Assembly: GCA_029207755.1 (NCBI GenBank)
Contig: JARCOQ010000012.1
Span: 1,436,001-1,500,000 of the forward strand
Direction of reading: 5' to 3'
Source: Chamaea fasciata
Lineage: Eukaryota; Chordata; Aves; Passeriformes; Sylviidae
Length of the DNA: 64,000 nucleotides
Position numbers and translations under genes: made by a program. Under the pieces are notes generated by a model. The model was not told the origin of the DNA and made no database searches. It was given only the letters and a program-made list of their open reading frames with translations. Below, one piece after another: positions 26,301-40,300 of this stretch (position 1 is the first letter of the stretch; every line of letters begins with the position of its first letter).

Positions 26301-27188
26301 AGTCGTTTCCCCTCATTATTAGATGTTTGATGGGATGACTTAGAACCTTGCAAGCTTAAGGTTTTGAGGCAACAGTAACGAAAATAAAAATTGCCTCATC
26401 TCTTTTGATTGTTATGTGCTCTGCATTAATTCGTACAATGGATTTTTTTTATACCAAAGTTTTCTTAAGATATGACAAGTGATTATTTCTTTAAGTATGT
26501 ACTCTATCCATTATTAAATTGATTATTCAAATCTCATTTAAAACAAGAGGCCAGATGGCAATATTCCAGTATTTGTTGCTACTAGCAACCAAAAACCCCA
26601 AACTGAATGATTTTCCATTTTTCACTGTGGATGAAGGGATCTCTTCATTTTACAGGCAATAAAAAGAAGCTACAGCTCACCAATTATGGAACCAGATTGT
26701 TATACTAATACTTTATAAAAATCATTCACTGACATTCTGTTACACTTGATGACCTTCTGATGTATGTGATCTAATTCTAGGTTTGTTAACTTTGTTACCA
26801 ATTATAATTTTTAGTTAGAATAATATTGTCAGGAAAGGAAGGCTTTTTTTCTTTTTGTTATTTTGCTCAGATTATGAGACTCTAATTAATGAGATTATGG
26901 CTATTCTAAGAAAGTATAAGAAAAAATGAAATTAAGAAGGGCTCAGAACATAATTTACCTGGTGGCTGGTACATGTGATTCAAGTAAAAGAAATGTATTT
27001 TCAGAGTAAACTTTAAAGCGATACAAAAAATTTCCTTCAAAAAATAATGATGGTGAATGAGTGATTAATGTCTTCAGAAGTGTCTGTGATTTAAAGAATG
27101 GGGACGGAGACAATATCTAGAATAGACAGATATTTAGAATTGACTTGATGTCTCACTTTTTAGCATTTAAGGGTCCCAGAGCTGACCA

Positions 27189-27208
27189 TTTTGGCTAATT
27201 AGCCAAAA
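27189..27208. repeat. 20-bp perfect palindrome centred on TAATTA
   Basis: TTTTGGCTAATTAGCCAAAA equals its own reverse complement. The core TAATTA (27196-27201) is a palindromic paired-type homeodomain site, and the TTGGC/GCCAA arms resemble NF-I half sites, although their spacing here is shorter than in the classic NF-I site. It lies in a non-repetitive block (27180-27300). The function is inferred. Confidence 0.75.
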
Positions 27209-30200
27209 AATGACAGTGAGCCAGGGATTCTCTGGGTCCCCTCCTTAATGGGGACTTGTTGTGTAATAGCAAAAAGTGATGTCGGTCTAACTCATTGATT
27301 GGTATCTCAGACAAGTGATAATAACAATAATAAAGACAAATATGTAGAAGTAACTTTTTAATTTTCGTAGAAGGGGCTGTTTTGCATACAGCTAATTTCT
27401 TCGTGTGCGCTTACAAGCATCCAACCATGGTTCCTACCCATGTGAACCTTGACACTGCAGAAATGAAAGCAGGGTATTTCAATAGCACCCTGTTGAAACT
27501 CTGTTTTGGCCATGGAATTAAATAGTCTTGAGGTGCATTTATTTTGTTACTCGTTTGTTCTTGATGCCCTATGAAAACAACAGTAAAATTCCCACTGACT
27601 TTGGCACGTGCCACTGGCCCAATTTTCCCTGGTTGCTTCATTGGCAGCAAAATTTTTGATCAGTGGCCTGAATTTCTGCAGGACTTTAGATGCTATATAC
27701 TTCATACAAGTATTAGATATACTCTATGCATGTTATTGTTGGGTGTTATTTATTAAATATAAGTTGACCTTTTGCTCTCTGTGAGTAGGAGATGAGAAAA
27801 GGGATCCTAAATGGCCGATGAGAGATTGCTTAATGTGCTATCAGGAAGATCTGAGAGGTTGTAGTAAACGGTGTAGCACAAGAAAGAGAAAGGAGAGGGG
27901 AATATGAAAGTGCCCTTTAGTTATTTATTGGATTTAGGAAGAGGTTTTAGTAAGTTCCAAATTCTCACAAATAACTTTTGGAATAAAATGCTTGGTAAAT
28001 AGTAAACATGCTCAGCCCCATAAACCAGGGACTGTTTATACTCTGGTAATTTCAAGAAACAAATATTATCTTATAAATGCAGTGATGGCGAAATGTGCTA
28101 CCGTACATGTTAAGTTTCTAATCAAACATTGCAAAAAATCATTAATCAGTATTTCATAGTTCATTACAGTCTGACTAATTTTGAAATCCTTCTTGTAAAT
28201 TGATTAAATGTCTTCAGTATTCAGATAAATGGGCTTTTGTTTTAAGCAACCTTTACTGTGAAGTCCATATTTCTCCAGGATTGAGTCCTGGTAACATTTG
28301 ACTGTCATTTCTGACATACTAGACAGTTGCCATTTCACCCCTTCTCCTTCCCCTCCTCTCTGTTCCAAATATCTCATTGAGCAATTGTGAGAAAAATATT
28401 CTTAAATCTTCTTTAGACGTACCAGGTCATGGTTAGAAAAGTGCTCCATCTTCTGCCGTCATCAGTCACCAAAGCCTTTTTTTTTTCCCCTTTTCTTTAA
28501 TACAACTCTGCCTGTATTTGAATGAACTGCTTTGCTGCATAAACTGCGAATGTGAGCACCTCAGGTTGTTGATCAAGCCTTGTTTTACACAAGAGAATAC
28601 ACAGGAAGAATACTCTGGGGGCAGCAGCTCAGCTGCTGCACTCGGATCTGTGTGCACAACAACTTTACCGGGGGAATTGTCCATCCCTGTATCCCCAGCC
28701 CCTGCAGCCACTGCCAAATTCCAGTGCCCAGAGGGACAAGGCATAGCTTGGTCCCTCCCAGGCTGAACTCCCTGAAAGGAGAGGGAAAGCTCTGCTTCCA
28801 CTGAGCACTGCTAGGGCTCAGATTTTACAGTTTTATGAAAAACTGTGATGGGAGATTAATGGAGCTACTACAGCACATAGTGCTTTTTATTAGAGAGACC
28901 CCATTCCTTCTGTGTAAACATCCAGCAGCAGCTCATCTGCACGGCAAGTGCAGAGAGTAGTCTCACACAGTCTTCTGCGAAATAAATCCTCCTGAAAGCA
29001 AAGTGCTGGCTGCAAAAGTGATAGCCGTGTTCCCATTTGCTTTACTGGACATTTGGAAACTTTCTGCTGTGAATTTTCAACTGGCTTTTCTGAAGTGCTC
29101 ATCACAGTTGAATTATTTCAGAGCTGGTACAGATTGGATGTAAGGGCCCAAGGGTGGCCACTATGCATTCAACTCTCAAGTCAAAATCTGACTCCCACGA
29201 CCAGTCCTGTTTGGCAGAGCCTTTTTGAGATAAAATGGATATGGAGTTCATTCATTCCTATGACCTAGTTGTTTCTTGAAAGGAGCCATAGAACAAAGCC
29301 CAGCAGATATGAGCCATCTCACAGATGTATCTGCCTTCCTCCTAATCAGTGGAATTTAAAGTGTAAATGTTGGATTCAGCTGAAGGAACCTGGGATGAGT
29401 TCAAGGGGATTTCATGATAATCTTTGACCAAGCTATTAAAATGAGACTTTCAAAGGGATTAGGTACTTGCCTGAAATCCCTTGGAACAGCTGAGCTGAGA
29501 TGCTCAGCCTTGTCTCTTGCTGGATTTTGGTGTCCAGATGATACCAAGAGCTGTCAGAGAGTTCATGGGCATTTCGACCATAATGTGCAGGGTGAGAAAG
29601 ACATCCTTCTCTTTTCGGAATTTCTCTTTCTGCAGACCCTTTGATCTTAATAGTAAAATTTCATCTGTTTCCTGTCATGTCAGTCTAGAGAAAAAAAAGG
29701 GGAAAAAAATGGAAAAGGACTATTTCAAGTAGATTTTTTTACACTTAACAGATCCCAAATTGCAATTATTTCTGCAGTGCTATTCCTAGGAAACACTTTA
29801 TTTAGCAAATTAATAAATCTTTCAGAAGTCACTTACATACGATAGTTGTATGCCAATTTGGTGGCTTCTGAAGTAGATTCTCCTTTAAGGTTTGCAAGTC
29901 TTATTTCCACTGGTAATTTTTTTTTTTTAATCTTCAGGCAGCAGCCTGATCAGTAACTGTGCAATAGTATGTGCTCCAGCCTCGTTTCCTTTTGTAATTT
30001 CATAGCAGGTGCCTTCAATAAAGATATTGTACTTACATGTGTAAGGGGAGCAGAATACAAAGAATCCACCTTGGAGTTAACTGGGAGAGATACCAATGTG
30101 CATGAGGGAAAAAATATTGAAGCAATATGTACTTTTACCTAGCTTTAATGAACATGAAGTTTTGAAAAAATTTATCCCTCGCTTCAGTAATATTTGTGTC

Positions 30201-32182
30201 TTTCATAAATCATATTTACATGTTTTTTATGGAAAAATAGCTCCCCTTACTGCTTCTGTAATAAAAGTCTTTACAAATCTGCTCCTTGATAAATTAAAAG
30301 TAGCTGGCCACATCTTTTTGGGAAGTCATAAAGGGGAATTAAGTGCCCGTCTCCCATTAACTTTTGATGATGCCTGAGAAAATCTGCCAGAAGATTTTTC
30401 ACAGATGCCTCCAAAACTAGTAGTTGAGAGTGTATTTTGATTTTAGGAGCAAGAGATTTGCTATTATACTCTGCCTTTCGTCTCAGAGAGGATCTTTATT
30501 GGGTGATGTGCCCAAGCCTGACCCTGTGGTGTTTTTTCATGCTGGCATTCAAATCCTGCAGGTGCTTTCCCTGTTCCAGTGCTGGTTTTGCCCTTGGAGG
30601 TGGCTGCAGAGAGTTGCAGCTTTCTGCCTGTCTGGTCACAGACTGTGTGCCTTTGAAGAGATCCTCATTGCCTCCAAATTAGTGTTTTTATTTCCTTTGG
30701 CTGTAAATATGTTTGTTTCAGATCAGGATACGTGTATTATTGCTTACTAGTGTGTTTTCACATTTAGCTGCATATTCCACGGGCCATCCTCTCCTACCAG
30801 AGCGAGATGGAGAAATCAGCCTTGGGAAAAGGGAAGAAAAGGTCTGGGCCGTGAAGATGCTTGGAAGGGTTTCTTACATGCCATTAATTTCCAGTTTCTG
30901 ATCTGGTTTGTAGTGGAGCCAGGCAGTGCAATCAAAAGGAGAGGGGAAACAGTTTTGGGCAGGTCTAGAGCAGAAGGTGGCACCCTGGTTCCTCCCAGGT
31001 GCCTAAAACTGGAAAGGCCATCCCAGTTTGAAATGTTCAGGGGAGTTATCTGTTTGCTTTAGGAAATAAAGCAAAAAACTATAAAAGTCATGACTGTTTT
31101 GTTCCTCTCCTCCGCTGATGAATTTTCTGCCCCACAGTCCCGTGCCTGTTTCCACCACTGTCTCCTGGTATATGTTGTGTAAATTATGTTGCAGAGAAAG
31201 GGTGGAAAAGCACCAGGACAGAGTCCTTCATGTTCTGGACCAAGTCTGACTAAACCCTACTCTGCAGTCTCAGAGGTTTCAGGTTTTTCATGGCTTCCCT
31301 TGCATCAGCTGAATCCTTTACCCTTGGTGATGGCAGCAGCTGCTGGAAACGTGGCCACAGTAGAAATGAAATTGCTGTAGTTCTGTAGGCAATGAGCTAA
31401 AAATGAGCAATCATGGCCTAAAACAATCTACAGAGTTGGGGAGTAAAATATTCCAAACGGCTTAATTAAGTCTTTGTGCAGCTGAATTGTTGATGCAGAG
31501 ATGAGTGTCTAGAAAAGGGTTTATTTTCCTGCATTAAAAACTGTGAAGTAAAGTATAAGAAAATAAAAAATGGAGGTTTGCCTATAATTAATATTTCTTC
31601 ATGTACGCTGGGATTTTTTTCCTCCTCTCATCAGACTTTAAATCTATTAAACAGAAAAGCAAAGAAAACTCTGAAATCTGTATGTGTGCAGTACCCAATA
31701 GTTTGATTTGAGTTAATTTGCTTTGGAAATTAAAGTAAACCATAGGTAGTTTTTCAAATAAAATCAAGAGAAACTTTGCAATCTAATGGTGATTTAAATA
31801 CTTTTTGTTCTCATTTATACTGGCAAATTTGAGCTGGATTAGGTAGGAAGACCTACATATTTAATAAAACATTTCACAAAGAATTAGAGAAAGTGTCATT
31901 TTATCAAAACTAAAAAATTGCTTTCTGAAAATACTGTCAATACAGTAATAGGAGTTATTTTAAAAGGTTTGGCTAGACTTTGAATCTAAGCAGCTAACAT
32001 TCGACAAGGGCTATGTAAAGACCATGTAAATCCAACTTGAGTTTCCATTATTAACCATTAATCTTAAAATAGATGGATCCACAGACACTGGAATCATACT
32101 CTGATAATTTAATATAAATGTATTAGACTTGCTAATAATATTCTGCCAAGGACTGTTTTAAGCATCTTAAAAAAAAAAAATA

Positions 32183-32200
32183 GAAGAAGAAGAAGAAGAA
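32183..32200 (+). repeat. (AGA)n microsatellite
   Basis: About six AGA/GAA units follow an A-rich run at 32169-32180. It is a short trinucleotide tract. Confidence 0.85.
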
Positions 32201-34339
32201 AGCACAGACTAATTCATAGCAATAAAATAATTTTAGACAGCATCTTAGTTTGGGGAAGTATGTTTTCTGTTGCTGATTTTCAAAAGATAAGAATATTTTT
32301 AAGTGTTCTCCTTATGCTTCTATTGTATTTTTACTTTATTGCTGGTGATTTCTACTTTTGACTAGCTAATGGGAATGTATTTTTTCTCTGTATTGCTATT
32401 ACCTCTTCCTGCTACTTTCCAGGTCACTAATTTTTCTGCTTAGAGTTCATTCTACTTAGACCGATATGCTGTCTTTTTTAATGAGGTTATTTCTGGGTTA
32501 TTAGCCTTCCTGTTATATGATACCTTATGTGAAAGATCTAATTGATGTAAATCAAACATAGCTTGCAGAATGAAATCAAAATGATCCTTTAGATATTTTG
32601 TAGTTTCGTGTGTGTCTCAGAAATTTTGTATTTAAATCTACTTTTTAGACAAGAGGGTTATATGTGGCAAATAACGCAAATAAATCTTTTTTTATTCATA
32701 CATTAACAGGTTCAAAGAAGTGGAAATTGAAGAAATGCATTGGCATTTTGGTTTGCTGAATAAGCTTTAGATGGAAATTGCACTGAAAAGTATTTAGTGG
32801 GAGGGGTTTAATTGTACAGTTCAATAACCTCGGTAGCATTTTTTTTATTAAAGCATTCTTACATAAGCCGTTAAGCTTTAGGTTAATTTTTACTGCTATG
32901 TTCTGGTTATATTTAAAACCAGAGTTTGGAAATACAACTAAGACTCTGCTATACCTTGTTAACACTTTTAAGTGGATTACGTGTATGCTGCCTTTTTAGG
33001 ATGATTTTTGATGCAAATTTTGCAGCCAAGAGGACTGTGTTGTTATTTTACTGGAGTTAACAGCTTGTTGTTTGCCAGTCATTTTTGCTTGTGGCAATCC
33101 GTACTGTCAAAGGGAGAACTGTGTGTCTTTCGTATAAACATTATAACTATATAGGAAAGTAAAACGTGATTTATTCTTTTTCACGTTGGCTTTCCCCTCC
33201 TCTGCCATCTGATGATTTTTTTGCCTCAGCTGAAATGTCCTAGTTTAGAGATATGTGAGTGACTTTTATGTATGTACTGTTTTATATTCTTCTATGGTAC
33301 CTGTGCATGTTTTACATAATATAGACACAAAAGACATGCTGTTTCTTGCAAAAATACCTGGCACAATACAGCCCAATTTATCTAGCTGTGAATGTGTAGA
33401 TCTTTATTGCACTGGATTTTAAAGTTTTCTTGCCAGCTGTCAAGGATTTTGTTTATTTTTTACTTTGCTTGTGGTTTAGGGTTGGATTATATAGCAGTGT
33501 CAACCTCTGGTGCCACTCCTTAGTTCTATTTAACGCATATACAAAATTGTTTCTCGTGCAGAAAACTGGGACAAAATTCCATTTTGATCAGCTTTACAGT
33601 TCCATAATGAGAGACAGTCTCTAATAAAAAAAAAGCCTTTCAAGCTAATAGGATACATTTTGTTTTGCTTTTGCTCGGAGCTAGCAAGCTATCCATTAGT
33701 ATTCCTGAATCCCTAGAATTATTTTGTTCCCAATAACTTGAAAAACTCCTTGTTTGGAAGAATACAAGCATAAAAAATATGTTGGAGTACTTCCTAAAAC
33801 CTGTGCCGATGTTCTGAGCCTGCTTAGAGTCAATGAAGTATTTTATTGGAACCTGAGTGGTGTGTTCTGGAAACTAAGTAGATTTATTTAATTTAATTTG
33901 TGTTTTCACACAAAAATTCCTGGTAAATTTTTGATGAACAGTAGATTGAGTGAGAAGTTGTAGTGAATAAAAATATACATAACAGGAAATTATGTCGGTC
34001 TAAGCGAGAATTTAATATTTACTTTCTTGTTGCTAGCGAATACAGAGGAAATCACAACAGTTCAAGTAAAGACATTTCCCTGCTGAAGGTGAGTTAAGTG
34101 AAATGATGATAATAATGTCAGCTGATTTCCAAGAAGCCAGAATTTTGTGGTTGTCAAAACCAGATGTGTTTTGGCAAGCAGGGTTGGATGTAGTCTGTTC
34201 TAATACAGTGACTTCCAGCCCACCATTTGGACGTTGCAGGTTTAAATTGCTGGTATTACTTCCACTGACGTAGTTTTCCCAAAAGTTTCTGCATGGTTCA
34301 TGAAATTTGAAAGTATTGACATTCTTGTTGTTTAATTTG

Positions 34340-34381
34340 AGTTAAGGACCTCAAAGGATATAGTTAAGGACCTCAAAAGAT
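34340..34381 (+). repeat. 22-bp imperfect tandem duplication
   Basis: AGTTAAGGACCTCAAAGGAT is followed with a period of 22 bp by a second copy differing by a single base (AAAGGA versus AAAAGA). It is a local tandem duplication in non-coding DNA. Confidence 0.85.
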
Positions 34382-37300
34382 CTTGGCAAACTGCATTTGA
34401 TGAATAAACTGAGAAATTACAATTTCTTTTCTTCAAGAATGTAAATTAGGATGAAATAAGGAGGGGGAAAAAAAAAGTAAGAAAAGGAAAAAGCTGACAC
34501 CCGGAAGCATCTGGAATTCCCTCTGCAACATAAAGTTAATTCAGACTGACATTCGCTTGGGCAATCTTTTAGCAGGTCCAGCTGATGTTAAAAAACCCTT
34601 GGGAAAGGTGTTGGACAGTGGCATGCTCTGTAATGTCAGACGGGAGTATTTGTGCTTCTAAAGCTACAGAAAAATTCCTACCCTGGGTGAAGGTGAGTGA
34701 AGTTGTGAGTATCCTGGAATGTTCTTTCTGCAGCCTCTTACTGCTCTGTGGTGCTCTGACTGCCAGAAGGTCCCTTACTAAGTCCATTCTTGTTGCACCA
34801 ATATTGCCTCTTCCACATGCAGCAGCTGCCATGGAATGTCCTCCCAGCAGAGTCCCCTTTCCCGGCAGTTACAGGGGTGCAATGCAGTCCAGCTGCAACT
34901 TCAAACAGTTCTGGAAACCTCTGGCTCTTGCATAAAATCCTTGATAAAATATCTGGTTTAGTCCTATTTGTTAATCCGAGTGTGAAATTGCTCTGCAGGT
35001 TGCAACAGAACCAGAAAGCCTTTAATCCTCAGTGGTATCTCCTCCAGTGTAGCTGTGTCCAGCCCTCAGGAGCTTTTGCTTTGGCCTCCATCAGGAGCCA
35101 GAGTGGTTCAGGGGTCTGGGGTGAGCTGCCCCTGACATGATCTCAGGAGCCTGTTGGAAGCCTGGGAGAACCTGAACAGAGCTGCCTGTAGCAGGACCCC
35201 CCTAAAAGCTGCATGTGCAGAAATAGGCAGAAATTCCTGAGTCTTGGAGAGACTTTGGTCCTTAAATGTTGCCGTAGCTGGTATCTCTGTGGAAGGTGTC
35301 GCGATCCACCAGCTCAATGCAGTTGAATCTGTTTTATTTCTCGTTCCTGGCCAGACAGTGCTCCCCACTGAGGGAGAAAAGCTCTGATATGTAGCCTGAG
35401 CTGATGGATTGCTGAGCAGCACAGTCCAAAGGCTGAACGGGATCACTTTGGCACTTGGGATACCACTGTATCTGCAAGATCTCTAAAAGTGAATCCCTGT
35501 AGAACACTCTGTGTATATATGTATGTTTTACCTAAACTTTGAGCTTGCAGGTGTATTCTTTGCAGCATTACGTAGTAAATCCTTTTCTTCTTCATCAGGC
35601 CTTGTGTTTTACTGCCTACAGCAGCTCAGTTCTGTTTAACTGGGGGCTGCTTGCCCACAGCAGTAATGTATGATGGTCTGAAAATGGTTCATTTACCAAG
35701 TTCTCTTAATTCTAAAGTTTATCTGATGATCTATTATTTTAAGAGTAGTGTATTGATAACAGAGCCTGTGATAAAATGCTGCTAGAAAAGAGGAAGTTCT
35801 TATTTATGCCCAGCAGTCAATTTGCATTCTTTCATATAGTTTCTGTTGCTTGCACACATCCTCATGCAGCCACATAAGTACTGAGTGCTGGAAGGTCTGC
35901 GCATTGCTCAGTGACACAAGACAGGCACTGTAAAATTTCCAAAGCATGTTTCCATCTCTTTCCTGTCACAAAGGAGGTGGCAGACTGTCCCCAAACTGGC
36001 CTGTTAAGCTATCAAGAAATGTATCTGAATTCATTCTCATAATGCTCGGTGTGGGGAAATAGTCTGAAGCACCAAATATTAGCAGCTTGTTTGTCAAAAG
36101 TTTAAGTGAAAACAAATGATGACGTTTTTAGTGCTTTCAACTTGTATTTGTTGTGGTATTGAAAGAATAGTTTACATCTGGTTGATAGTAAGGTTTGGGT
36201 AGTATTAACATTTGAGTCAAACAACACAGATTTATTCACAAGATGTGGGGAGAAAAACGGTCATGTGACTTTGCTCTTTTCATACTTTTCTGATCCATGC
36301 TGAAACAGTAATGAGAAAGCAAATGACTGACTGTTTTTGGTTTTTTTTTCATTCTGCAAAAATTTGAATTGCTTAGATGTTTCATTACCTTGGGTGCTGA
36401 AGAGGCAGCTTGTTTGTAACTTAAAGTCTGCCTTTGCAGGACTTCAGCCCTTTTCACATGCTTGAAGGAATGCCCACGAACCATCACACTGCTGTGGAGC
36501 GTGTGCTTTCTCTACATTGTAGATTTTAGAAGGTTGAATCTTCAAAGCTGATCTTGTAGCAATTTTTTGCTTTGTTTTCAAACAGAAGAAAAGCTATTCC
36601 CTTTCATTAATATTCTAGTCCTGGATTTTAGAGCTCTGGGTTTAAATGGGCAGAGGATTTGTGAGGTTCAGACACTTGGAGTTTCAATCTTACAGCAGGA
36701 GAACAGGTGTGATGATTCAGGAAATGTCATTATGTTTCACCTTCTGCTAGAAACACTTTTGTCTTTGGGTGATTTCAGTTTCAAAGAAATTTCTGGACAT
36801 TCAGAAGGAATCCTCTATTTCAGTCTGCTTCTGTTCCTCTCAAAGAAATCTTTATCTTCAAAGTAAGGGTGTAATGGAGGGGAATGTTTATGAGCTCTTT
36901 AAAATGTGAAAGTGTTGGGGAAAATGTCTTGGGTCTTCAGGATTCGGTGGTGAATCTTTTTTGTTTTGTTTGGACACTGAGGAAAAAAGGAAGTTGCTTA
37001 CCAAATTTATGGAAGTACTTAAACACGTGCTTTTTCAGGTGTGTGAAATGGTTGGCACTTACCTCCAGGTCTATATCATAATCTAATAAACCTTTAATCC
37101 AGAAGAGTCCTTAAACTACTCTTTCTGAGTAATTTAAGCTGTTGTATCTGCCTGCCTGTAAAAGATGGATAATATTGCCATTCACCTGGGAACAATCTTC
37201 ATTAATAAATTTCTATGAAATTCCATTCAGTCTTTTCATCTGTGCTTGATACAGAATTCTGCAGGTGCAGTCAAAGGTGAAATTGGGAGGGAAGAGGAGG

Positions 37301-40300
37301 AAAAAAAGAATGTCTTACTTCATAGTAGAAGGTTTTTCTCTTTAGTTTTTAACATACTGACATATAACTTTGGATGTTCACTCTTCCTACTGCAGCACCA
37401 AAACAAGGCTTTCAACAGGCTCTGATAACATCAAATGGGAAAGTTCTTTTTCCTATGTTGATAGTAATTAAATGCAATAGAGATAATTTCAAACGTGAAA
37501 ACACAGGCTATGGTTCAAAACTGGGATGGACACTTTTAAAGTATCCATCTTTTTGTCATTTATATTTCACAAGCATGTAAAATTCTGGAAATTCTGCCTC
37601 ACTCCGTCTGTGATTTATGTACAATCAAAAAAAAAGAGGAGACAATGGAAAGACCTCACCTGCCTGTTAGTAATCAAAATAATAGATTATTTTGCCTTAT
37701 CTTTTTCTCTGTTTTAAGCAAGATTCAGTAATTTGGAGGAGTCCTGAAGATCATAAACCTTCCTTTTGTTCAGTTCCCTACTTAGCAGAAATAACAATGC
37801 GAAGAACATTTCATTTTCTGGCCAGTGAAATTGTTTGCTTTGTGGTTATAAGGCCTTTTATTTCAGGAATGCATATCCTCCTCCTGTCAGGTAGCACCTC
37901 TGTGCCAAAACGTGGCCGCTGTAGCCCCTGGTCTCATCCCTGTACACAATATCTGTGTTGTGCCTGTCCTGGCAACCAGCCCTGGGAACGCCCGGGAGAA
38001 AAGGCCAGGAGCAATCTGGAATGACTCACAAATTGTTGTCTGATATGTGGGTTGATTTGCCAGCGAAAATTGCCTCGGCTTCATGAGGACACCCAGAGAA
38101 GTCACTCTCCTCTTAAAACGTGCTGAAGTTTTGTGAGAGCTGATTTGAGAAGGACTTCTGCTGCTTCACAAATTTGGTTGAAATAGGTGCAGTGGTCAGT
38201 GGCATGTCAAAGATGGGCAGGGGTGGTTGCAGAAGCCTTGCTTTTTTAAGGAGGGAGTTTCCTGCCTTACTGAGTTTAGGAAGTAGTGAAATATTTCTAA
38301 AACTTTAGAAAGAAATTTCCATTATTCTCATTTTACATCTGATAAAAAAGTGATCATTGCACCCCCCTCCCCACCCTAGATTCTGCCAGAGAGAAGGGAC
38401 AGATGAGCCAACTGATGAACATATTTAGTCTTTAAGTGTTTTAGAACTTTAGAATCACCACCTTTGGATTCATCTACAGATGATGAAGACTCAGGATAAT
38501 TATGAGTGTCATGTGAAAGCAGATTCTACTTTCATTGAGTTTATAAGCTTAACAATGTGAATATTTTAATTTTTCTCAATATTTTCTACTGCTTTATATC
38601 GAAGATACTGAGTGGACCAAATTATGCTACATGCCCCATGAATGCCAACTAGTTCTTTATCCACCTACCGTTGGAATATTATAGGTCAATTTAGCAAGAT
38701 CGTTAACAGCAACCATTTTTATTCCCCTTGCTCCTATTTCAAATCCCAGAAGATGAATTCTTATGCAGTCAGTTCAACATGTAGATGACCAATTTATGTT
38801 GTAATTCCTAAAACAGGGTGTTTAGAATTTATGCTCTCTATGGCTCTCCAGTACTGAGCATTCTGATTCCTTTGCTTTACTTGCATGGGTTCTGGAAGGA
38901 AGCAATATTCATTTTGGTTAACCTGTCTTTCAAATATAATTAATTTGTACTTAGAGCATTCAAAAATTTTTAATTAAAAATTAGATTTATGTCAAAAGGT
39001 TTCCTGGGATGCTGGGTTTTCTTGCTGTTTTGTACTGTGTGTACAGTTTTTCAGAATGCAGCAGCTATTCCACCAGCATGTATCAGGTTCTGCAACTCTT
39101 AGAGATATCTTGGGAAAGTCAATTCTACCTACTGTTTTTTTTTCCAGATTAGATTGGTTTATAAATTGGTCTGGAATGTGAATTTCCTTCTCTAGTGTGG
39201 TCTTTCATTAAAAGCTATATTTACATCATGATAAAAATTTTCTTTAAAAACAAAATGCTTAATTTCATTAATCTGTTTAGCAATACCAATATAATGAGCC
39301 ATAATATTGATTTTTTTACTTAGGATTTAAAATCTCTATTTCTTTCCACAGAATTAAATGTTTCAAACTGATACTCAACCTCCTTACAGTCCCCTCTTTA
39401 ATTTAGTTGTTATAATTAGGCATTAACTGGTGTCGGTGGTATAGCCAGTTACAAGCCATTCTGTTCTGCTTGTCTTGATTATCACAGTTTGGATGTAAAG
39501 TAAATTAGAATGAAAGACTATACAGTCCAATTACAGATAAAAGCAGCAAACTCTACTGCTGTAATTAGATGCCAGTACTATTTTTCTTAGATATTCTATC
39601 TCTGAGGGCATTTCTTGTAGCTACTTTGCTGAAGCTAATGTTTAAAGATTTTATAAATGCTTTGTGTCTTTGTGGCATCATCTTTGCTCCTTAAACTTTA
39701 AGTGGCGGGTTTTGATGTGCAGGATCTGTCTCTATATATTCCTTGCCCATGATTCATTTTTATTTCAAGCTGATGTAATGAGTTTTCCATATTATGAGTG
39801 CGTGGACCTTAATAAGCAAGAGTGTTAAATAGCTATCATCCATGTACCCAGACCTTTCCAGTGAGGAGGAACCTGCTTTTTGCTACAATGCAAAATAATT
39901 CCACCCATTCCTTCTGCTGTCACAGCAGATAAGAGTGGCTGTGCAGAGGGTCCTGCTGTCTCCCACCTATGTGACTTCTTCACCAGGACAGTTCACTGAG
40001 CTCTTCTGAGTCTCTAGTACACCTCGTTGACAGTCACAAATGTCAAATAGCACCTCCCAGAGTTATTCATTGACAAGAGTGTTTTACTTTTGGGATATGG
40101 GGAATGAAAACACCCTCGGCAGGCAGTGGAGACTCAAGGTCATGTAAACTTTCTCGATGCCACTCCAGCATCCTACAAACCAGCTCTTGTCTTCCTCAGG
40201 AATCTTTACCAATTGGCATGCAAGGATCCATAAAACAGTGGAAGGCAATGTAGATTGGACTGGCTTTGCTGTATTTTGCAGAAAAAAAATTGGCTTCTTT

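Larger units (their letters stand above)
22001..33990. other. Unique non-coding DNA
   Basis: There is no supported gene. A 138-codon plus frame at 22781-23197 overlaps an open minus frame and a conserved-element-like block, so it is probably incidental. Other contents are a 10-bp tandem duplication at 23315-23335, moderately GC-rich patches at 23960-24120 and 28620-28800, a perfect palindrome at 27189-27208, and an (AGA)n tract at 32183-32200. Confidence 0.55.
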
